Positions 58,612-64,000 of a stretch of 64,000 bases of DNA are shown here, in pieces. The stretch is taken from contig NZ_CP187555.1 of assembly GCF_049860805.1 (NCBI RefSeq), forward strand, positions 3,100,001-3,164,000, in the 5' to 3' direction. Origin of the DNA: Parabacteroides sp900760525 (GTDB taxonomy: Bacteria; Bacteroidota; Bacteroidia; Bacteroidales; Tannerellaceae). Every line of letters starts with the position of its first letter. Position 1 is the stretch's first letter. The notes beneath the pieces are model-generated. The model saw nothing but the letters and a program-made list of their open reading frames with translations, ran no database searches and had not been told where the DNA came from. A program made the position numbers and the translations under genes.

Positions 58612-59607
58612 TCAGCGCACAATAGGAGCCTCTTTAGTAGCTTTATCGTATACGGATTTGATTGTCACAGGTTTCCCTCCCTGCCGTTTACTCTCGTTAG
58701 CGGCTTCCATAAAGGTGTAGATCTCCAGGGTTTCCACTTTGTCGACAGGCGAAACGCGGGTTTTGAAGAAAGTCAGGATCGTTTCCAGCAGCTTCCCATA
58801 GCCCTCGTAACCGCCTGCGGGAAACATCTTCTTCTCGCAGAAAGCGGTTCCCCCGTAAGGGCGGGCGCCTTCACGCAAGCCTCTGAATGTGCCGATACGC
58901 CCGTCTTTCCAGACGCCGACAGCCACATCGGTTCCTTCGGTCGACACGCAGGAGACGGATTCGCAGCCCGTTCCCATCAGCGTATAAAGCGTTTCCACGC
59001 CATGAATACCGTACCAGTAGAAGCCGGCGTGCGAAGGTTCTTCCGTGCAGGGAGAATAGCAGTCGGCACCGACAACTTTGCCTTCCTTTCCTGCTCTCAG
59101 TTCCTGGTTTCTGGGCGAGTAGCGCAGGGCGGACGAGGAGAAGATCGGGACGTTCCGTTCTTCGGCAAAGCGATAGATGGCGATGGCATCCGGCAAGGTG
59201 GCGGCAACGGGCTTGTCGAGGAACAGGGGTTTACCGCTTTTGATGACTTCCACGGCTTGTTCGAGATGAAGCGTCCCGTCGTTTGTCTCCAACAGGACGC
59301 AATCGACCGTTTTCAGCAGTTCGGCTATCGAGGAGGTGATCTTCACGCCATTCTTTTTAGCTCCTTCCGTGTATTCGGGGATGCGTTTCATACTCGATTC
59401 GATAGTCCTGGAGCCGTAAGGATAGGCAGCCACGACCTTGAAGCCTGCGTATTGCGGTTCCGGGTTTGCCGCATTCAGAAGACGGATAAAGGCCTCTGAA
59501 TGGGAGGTGTCGAGCCCGACCACGCCTATGCGGATTACTTCCTGTGCCTGAAGAGCGAACCAGGCGAAAAGCTGGACTAATAAGAGTAATGCAATTCTAT
59601 GTTTCAT
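58612..59607 (-). CDS. Exported Gfo/Idh/MocA family oxidoreductase-like protein
   Basis: 331 residues with a Sec signal (ALLLLVQLFAWFALQAQ). Rossmann start IRIGVVGLDTSHSEAFIRLL, then VDCVLLETNDGTLHLEQAVEVIKSGKPLFLDKPVAA, the EKP-type motif as DKP. The His-rich catalytic segment reads FYWYGIHGVETLYTLMG. It is exported, unusual for NAD-dependent enzymes, so a tightly bound cofactor is expected as in glucose-fructose oxidoreductase. Probably acts on a sugar or sugar acid in the periplasm. Near the amino-sugar genes, same strand. Confidence 0.82.
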   Translation of the reverse strand: MKHRIALLLLVQLFAWFALQAQEVIRIGVVGLDTSHSEAFIRLLNAANPEPQYAGFKVVAAYPYGSRTIESSMKRIPEYTEGAKKNGVKITSSIAELLKTVDCVLLETNDGTLHLEQAVEVIKSGKPLFLDKPVAATLPDAIAIYRFAEERNVPIFSSSALRYSPRNQELRAGKEGKVVGADCYSPCTEEPSHAGFYWYGIHGVETLYTLMGTGCESVSCVSTEGTDVAVGVWKDGRIGTFRGLREGARPYGGTAFCEKKMFPAGGYEGYGKLLETILTFFKTRVSPVDKVETLEIYTFMEAANESKRQGGKPVTIKSVYDKATKEAPIVR

Positions 59608-59635
59608 GTCTTTTAATTATTAAAAGGTTATTCAT

Positions 59636-60406
59636 TTATTCACCTGCCCGGTCCTCCGGAAGAAGAGACGCACTGCCGGCATCTAAATAAAGCCGGGCAT
59701 TCTCTTTACGGCGGAGGATAGTCGAAGGATTCCGCTCGCTGACCGCGGCATAGAGCGTGTTATAGACGGCCTCGGCTTTCGAGCGGGCGGGGACGATGCA
59801 GAAGGTGTAAGGGGCGGATATCAAGACCGGGATCGTGAGCGTGAAAGCACGTTCGGGGACTTCCGCAAGGGTGGAAAAACACCCGTCGTTCACCTGTTGA
59901 CGGCGGCATCGCGGATCGAGTTCCACGACCTTCATCGGTACGGGATCGGCAAAGTCCGCGACATGCGGATCGTTAAAGGCGATATGACCGTTTTCTCCGA
60001 TTCCCATGCAGACGATATCGACTCCTTTACCGGCCAGCAGGCGGGAATAGCCGGCTATGGCGGCAGCGGGGTCGGTGGCGTCGTTCGGGATGTAATACAC
60101 GTTCCGGAAAGACACTCTGTCGAACAGGCGCTCTTTCAGAAAGTTACCGAAACCTTGCGGGGCGTCCGGGGAAAGCCCGATGTATTCGTCCATGTGGAAA
60201 GCGTTCACGCGTCCCCAAGGTATGGAAGGATCGGCGGTCAGGGCGGCTAAGAATTCGTTTTGCGAAGGAGCGGCAGCGAAGATCATGCCGATCTCCGCTT
60301 TCCTCTCCAACAACTCCCGTATCGCCGCCGAAACATCGGCGGCAGCTTGCCTCCCCATCGCCTGCCTGTCCGGGAAAATATAGATGGATAGATTGTCTAT
60401 TTTCAT
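59636..60406 (-). CDS. NagB-like glucosamine-6-phosphate deaminase (divergent paralogue)
   Basis: 256 residues. Family segments: IGMIFAAAPSQNEFLAAL (phosphate loop, lacking the usual GTGxSP), VNAFHMDEYIGLSPDAPQGFGNFL, VDIVCMGIGENGHIAFNDPHV (catalytic region) and FTLTIPVLISAPYTFCIVPARSKAEAVYNTL. Less conserved than the nagB at 11.3 kb, especially in the first loop (AAAPSQ for GLPTGSS), so it may use a related amino-sugar phosphate such as galactosamine-6-phosphate. Clustered with an MFS transporter, Gfo proteins and nagA. Confidence 0.85.
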   Translation of the reverse strand: MKIDNLSIYIFPDRQAMGRQAAADVSAAIRELLERKAEIGMIFAAAPSQNEFLAALTADPSIPWGRVNAFHMDEYIGLSPDAPQGFGNFLKERLFDRVSFRNVYYIPNDATDPAAAIAGYSRLLAGKGVDIVCMGIGENGHIAFNDPHVADFADPVPMKVVELDPRCRRQQVNDGCFSTLAEVPERAFTLTIPVLISAPYTFCIVPARSKAEAVYNTLYAAVSERNPSTILRRKENARLYLDAGSASLLPEDRAGE

Positions 60407-60549
60407 TTTAATTTAATCAGCTGTTTGATGATTGGATGAAAAGTGATTTACCGGTATGGTTTGCCAGTTATGTTTTGCCTCTTTCCATGCCGTCTGCTGA
60501 AGCTGACGGCAAAAGAGAACCGACAGATCTTTCATCCGTATTATTAAAC

Positions 60550-61869
60550 CTATTTGTTGCGACTCCAATGTGTGATCCGGTAACCTGATACTGCATACCA
60601 GATCAGGTACAGGAAACAAGGGATCAGTACCCAGTAGCCTTGTTGCAGGGAAGTCATGTCCGCCATTTTGCCGTAGACGAGCGGCAGGATTGCATTTCCA
60701 CACAACGCCATCACCAGCAGAGAAGAACCGATCTTCGTGAACCGTCCCAGATCGCGGATCGCATGCGGCCATATACCCGCGTATATCAACGAATTAGGGA
60801 AGCCCAATGAGGCTAAGAACCAGATGGACAGATTCGCGTCATGCCCCAGGAAAGAGACATTCACGTCGGCAAAGACCACACCAAAGGAAAGCGCCAGCCC
60901 CAACACCGTACAGAAGATCAACGCATTCTTTTGGGAAACCACTTTAGGGATCAGCAGGATGCCCAACATATAGCCTAAAATAGTAGCTCCCAACGTATAG
61001 GACGGAAAGAACTTGGCATCCAACAACCCGACTCCCATCGAGCCGGCATAGCTGATGATCGTATCGATCGCGATCACCTGCGTACCGACATGCAGGAACA
61101 GCGCCAGCACGCCCAACACTAAATAGGGGAACTGGAAAACGGATGTCTTATCCGAATTGGCAGCCGCCACCTTCTCATCCTCATCTTCGGGATTGATATC
61201 CGGCAATACGGAACGGTAGATAAACACGCCGATCGCCACCAACAAAAGCGCCAACACGCTATAAGGCAGGATCACGCCCCGGATCAACTCGTCTAAGGCC
61301 GCTTCCTTATCCGCCCCGGACAACAGCCCGTCCTCGACCGCCCGCAAGATGTCTTGGCTCTTTCCCAATACGACAGCCGCAAAGATCAGGGGCGAGACGA
61401 TGCCGGCAAACTTGTTGCAGACGCCCATAATACTGATCCTTCGCGCCGCGCTTTCGATCGGCCCGATAATCGTGATATACGGGTTTGCCGAAGCCTGCAG
61501 GACAGAAAGCCCCGTCCCCATCGTAAACAGGCCGGTCAGGAAAACCCCATAGGCGCGGTTCAACGCGGCCGGCACGAACAACAAGGCGCCGACAGCCAGA
61601 CAGAAGAAACCGTACATCATTCCTTTCTTATAGCCCGTCCGCTTCAGCAGGTAGGCTACAGGAACCGACATCACCAGATAGGCGATGTAGAAGGAGAAAG
61701 TGACGAAATAGGACTGATAGTTCGTCAACTCACAGGATATCCGGAAATAAGGGATCAGGATCGAGTTCACCCACGACACGAAGCCGATGATGAAAAACAC
61801 GACTCCGATAATGGCAATCCCGATCGCCACCTGCCGCTTATCGGCTGTATGGTCAGCAGTCGCCATCAT
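60550..61869 (-). CDS. MFS sugar transporter, FucP/NagP-like
   Basis: 439 residues from ATG 61869, which overlaps the stop of the upstream Gfo gene as ATGA; a frame opening at 61884 is less likely. Twelve hydrophobic segments. FucP-type landmarks: FFIIGFVSWVNSILIPYF in helix 1, LKRTGYKKGMMYGFFCLAVGALLF, LSVLQASANPYITIIGP (the QAxANPY signature). Sugar-proton symporter of the inner membrane. With NagA/NagB neighbours N-acetylglucosamine or a related N-acetylhexosamine is the likely cargo. A phosphorylating kinase is not visible in the window. Confidence 0.87.
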   Translation of the reverse strand: MMATADHTADKRQVAIGIAIIGVVFFIIGFVSWVNSILIPYFRISCELTNYQSYFVTFSFYIAYLVMSVPVAYLLKRTGYKKGMMYGFFCLAVGALLFVPAALNRAYGVFLTGLFTMGTGLSVLQASANPYITIIGPIESAARRISIMGVCNKFAGIVSPLIFAAVVLGKSQDILRAVEDGLLSGADKEAALDELIRGVILPYSVLALLLVAIGVFIYRSVLPDINPEDEDEKVAAANSDKTSVFQFPYLVLGVLALFLHVGTQVIAIDTIISYAGSMGVGLLDAKFFPSYTLGATILGYMLGILLIPKVVSQKNALIFCTVLGLALSFGVVFADVNVSFLGHDANLSIWFLASLGFPNSLIYAGIWPHAIRDLGRFTKIGSSLLVMALCGNAILPLVYGKMADMTSLQQGYWVLIPCFLYLIWYAVSGYRITHWSRNK

Positions 61870-63206
61870 AACTTCATCTCCCAACCTTTTTCATATGTAC
61901 GGGCCCAATACTTACCGGCAGCCTCCTTATTCCGGATATGGCCGTCGGACGGATCGACCAGCAGGCGTTCGGACGAGCGTTGGGCGATATTTCCCAATTG
62001 CACCAGCAACGTGCTCTTATGGCCGGACAGGATATCGGCATGAAGCGGCGTTCCTTTCGTGATGCCGTCGAAGAAGTTCTGGATATGAAGGGCATCTAAT
62101 TGCTGGGCGGGGTTCATCTTGTTACGCGGGTCGATCTGTATCTTGCTTGTCACGTGTTTGATCACCTGGTTCTTATGATCCAGTATCTTATATTCGTTGC
62201 CGCCGCCAATCAGCAGGTTCGCTTTCTCGCCATAGAACAAAAGGCCGACCACTTCACCCTCGATGCGGAACGGATTGCAACAATGGCCTTCCCACATCAT
62301 CGACTTTTTGCCGCCGAAATCCAGATTGATCACTTGCGTATCGGGCGCTTCCCAGTCGTCCTTGTAATAGTAACGGCCGCCGGTAGAGGTCACAGCCGTA
62401 GGAAAGTCGAGATCCATCCCCCAACGCAGCAGATCGACCATGTGCGTCCCGTTGTTCAAAGCCTCGCCGGTTCCCCAACGCCAGAACCAATGCCAGTTGT
62501 AGTGGAGGAAGTTATCTTTGTATGCAGTGCGCGGAGCCGGTCCCTGCCACAGTTCCCAATCGAGCCATTCGGGCACGCCTGTTTCCTTGCCGGTCCCGAT
62601 GGAAGGACGGTTATTCGTGTACCAGGATTTGCCGAAATAGACATTTCCGATTGTCCCGGCTTTGATCTCATTGATAGCCTCTACGATATTCGGCCACGAA
62701 CGGCGCTGGTTACCCATCTGGACCACCCGTTTATACCGTTTGGCAGCCTCGACCAGCATCTCGCCTTCCGCCGGAGTGTGGCTACAGGGTTTTTCCAGAT
62801 ATACATGCTTTCCCGCCTTCATCGCCAGCAAGGCGGCAGGCGCATGCCAATGGTCGGGCATAGCGATCACGACGGCATCGACATCCTTATGCTCGAAGGT
62901 CTTGCGAAGGTCTTTGTCTCCGGCAGGCTTCTGTCCCGTGATTTCATCTACGGCCGCAATACATTTGGACAAGGCGCGCGAATCGACGTCGCAGATGCGC
63001 GTAACCTGGCAATTCGGCTGCTTGGCAAAGTTCTGCGCCAACGCTTTTCCACGCGAATTGACACCTATCACGGCTGCGTTTATCCGCTCGTTCGCCCCGA
63101 CTATATTGGCATAACTCCGGGCACTGAAACCGGGTAAAATTCCTCCAAACGAAGCGATCGCCGTACCGGCTGCCGCTCTCTTCAAAAAACTACGTCTCGT
63201 TATCAT
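61866..63206 (-). CDS. Tat-exported Gfo/Idh/MocA family oxidoreductase
   Basis: 446 residues with a twin-Arg signal (ITRRSFLKRAAAGTAIASFGG). Rossmann fold NAAVIGVNSRGKALAQNF, then VDAVVIAMPDHWHAPAALLAMKAGKHVYLEKPCSHTPAEGEMLVEAAKR with the EKP motif, and the large C-terminal domain with NWHWFWRWGTGEALNNGTHMVDLLRWGMDLDFP. Tat export indicates folding with NAD(P) bound before transport. Some relatives are GH109 N-acetylgalactosaminidases, a plausible fit next to nag genes, but this one could equally be a plain dehydrogenase. Translationally coupled to the MFS gene. Confidence 0.85.
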   Translation of the reverse strand: MITRRSFLKRAAAGTAIASFGGILPGFSARSYANIVGANERINAAVIGVNSRGKALAQNFAKQPNCQVTRICDVDSRALSKCIAAVDEITGQKPAGDKDLRKTFEHKDVDAVVIAMPDHWHAPAALLAMKAGKHVYLEKPCSHTPAEGEMLVEAAKRYKRVVQMGNQRRSWPNIVEAINEIKAGTIGNVYFGKSWYTNNRPSIGTGKETGVPEWLDWELWQGPAPRTAYKDNFLHYNWHWFWRWGTGEALNNGTHMVDLLRWGMDLDFPTAVTSTGGRYYYKDDWEAPDTQVINLDFGGKKSMMWEGHCCNPFRIEGEVVGLLFYGEKANLLIGGGNEYKILDHKNQVIKHVTSKIQIDPRNKMNPAQQLDALHIQNFFDGITKGTPLHADILSGHKSTLLVQLGNIAQRSSERLLVDPSDGHIRNKEAAGKYWARTYEKGWEMKL

Positions 63207-63256
63207 AATTGATTATTTTTAGGTTTTTCATTCCTTGATTTCTATGTAACCCGTGC

Positions 63257-64000
63257 CTAAACGATCCGATCGAATATGGCAACTGTCTTTCCGCCGATCA
63301 ACGTCCGGGCAACGCGGATGTGGTCGTCGAAGAGGATGATATCGGCATCTTTTCCGACTTGCAGGCTGCCTTTCCGGTCGTTCACACCTAAGATACGGGC
63401 CGGTGTGGCCGTCATCATCCTGACGGCTTCCGCAAGCGGGACTCCGGCTGTTTCAACCATCGTCCTCACCAGACGGTCTGCGGTTGCCACACTTCCCGCG
63501 AAAGCTGTGCGATCCGGCAACTTGGCTACTCCGTCTTCCACCACGACTGTCTGCCCTTCTTTCAGGCTGCCTAATTTATAGGTTCCTTCCGGCATACCGG
63601 CTGCACGCATCGAATCGGTAATCAGGGCGATCCGGTCCGCACCCTTGAATTTATAGATCAGTTGTAAGAGACTTTTAGGCAGATGAATGCCGTCTGCAAT
63701 AATCTCGACATCCATCCCGTCGATTAGGAACGCCGCTTCGACTGCGCCGGCATAGCGGTAAGCGTTCCGGCGGGTAACGCCTTGCATGCCCGAATAAAGA
63801 TGAGTCATCAGGGAATATCCGGATTCGAAAGCCTCCGTTACCTCCTCGCAAACGGCATCCGTATGCCCGACCGAGGGCAGGATATAGCGGCTTTTCAACA
63901 GCCGCCCCAGTTCGAGGGCGCCCGGCAACTCAGGCGCAATGCTCCAACGGACGATATCTCCGGATGCTTCCAATATTTTCATATAATGTTCGGGAACGGG
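63257..64000 (-). CDS. nagA: N-acetylglucosamine-6-phosphate deacetylase, 5' end beyond window
   Basis: About 247 C-terminal residues; the frame is still open at base 64000, so the start and roughly the first third lie outside. An internal ATG at 63982 is not the real start. Amidohydrolase landmarks: SVGHTDAVCEEV (metal His), LMTHLYSGMQGVTRR (metal His), DGIHLPKSLLQLIYKF, ALITDSMRAAGM (catalytic Asp) and FAGSVATADRLVRTMV. Removes acetate from GlcNAc-6-phosphate, giving the substrate for NagB. First known member of the nag cluster in transcription order. Confidence 0.92.
   Translation of the reverse strand, partial: PVPEHYMKILEASGDIVRWSIAPELPGALELGRLLKSRYILPSVGHTDAVCEEVTEAFESGYSLMTHLYSGMQGVTRRNAYRYAGAVEAAFLIDGMDVEIIADGIHLPKSLLQLIYKFKGADRIALITDSMRAAGMPEGTYKLGSLKEGQTVVVEDGVAKLPDRTAFAGSVATADRLVRTMVETAGVPLAEAVRMMTATPARILGVNDRKGSLQVGKDADIILFDDHIRVARTLIGGKTVAIFDRIV

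Overview
The window is chromosomal DNA of a gut-type Bacteroidales bacterium, most likely Parabacteroides (the genus is inference). The order is supported by SusC/SusD outer-membrane uptake genes with a FecR regulator, promoters of the TTTG-N19-TAnnTTTG type, a FimB/Mfa2-like fimbrial lipoprotein, a type II glutaminyl cyclase, many Sec/lipoprotein signals, and an integrated microvirus of the kind known from Bacteroidetes. Core genes (HU, argS, topA, lgt, ddh, recO, rpsT, gyrB, rnhB, sufE, sufS and three tRNAs) are interleaved with accessory islands.

Layout. 1-1.2 kb: start of an IS110-type transposase running off the left edge, its non-coding flank, and a 117-base relic of an ABC exporter. 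1.2-16 kb: mostly housekeeping, with a beta-propeller lipoprotein, an EEP-family protein, two rhomboid proteases, HU, argS, a ferritin-like/VIT1 fusion, topA, nagB, a flavodiiron-type protein, lgt, ddh, and a response regulator whose phospho-acceptor Asp is Glu. 16-22 kb: a very AT-rich minus-strand operon: GLPGLI protein, a six-cysteine peptide with a double-glycine leader, a membrane protein joining a C39-like domain that lacks its catalytic residues to VKOR and thioredoxin domains, a small ORF and an outer-membrane beta-barrel. I read it as a secreted disulfide-rich peptide system in which the dead C39 domain may hold the leader while the VKOR/thioredoxin part oxidises the cysteines. This is the best candidate for an undescribed system. 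22-23.6 kb: no convincing gene, but terminator-like, palindromic and MITE-like repeats.

23.7-41.3 kb: sugar isomerase-like protein, fimbrial and other lipoproteins, recO, rpsT between two identical tRNA-Glu genes, gyrB, a C26-M19 peptidase fusion, glutaminyl cyclase, sufE, two tandem beta-propeller lipoproteins, rnhB, sufS, and two toxin-antitoxin modules that both have an intact antitoxin and a frameshifted toxin. 40.5-52.4 kb: a polysaccharide utilisation locus read right to left (fecR, susC, susD, GH20, GH2, GH16). The enzyme set fits a host-type glycan with N-acetylglucosamine and galactose. No ECF sigma factor lies beside fecR.

52.55-57.23 kb: a complete-looking microvirus prophage (4,663 bp between 18-bp direct repeats) with pilot protein, tiny Arg-rich protein, HUH replication initiator, major capsid protein and a scaffold-like protein, but no integrase. 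It sits about 110 bp upstream of fecR. 57.4-58.6 kb: a 22-bp minisatellite, a methyltransferase-like gene and a second MITE-like repeat. 58.6-64 kb: amino-sugar catabolism (two Gfo/Idh/MocA proteins, a second NagB-like deaminase, an MFS sugar transporter, and nagA cut by the right edge), which would process the amino sugars released by the PUL.
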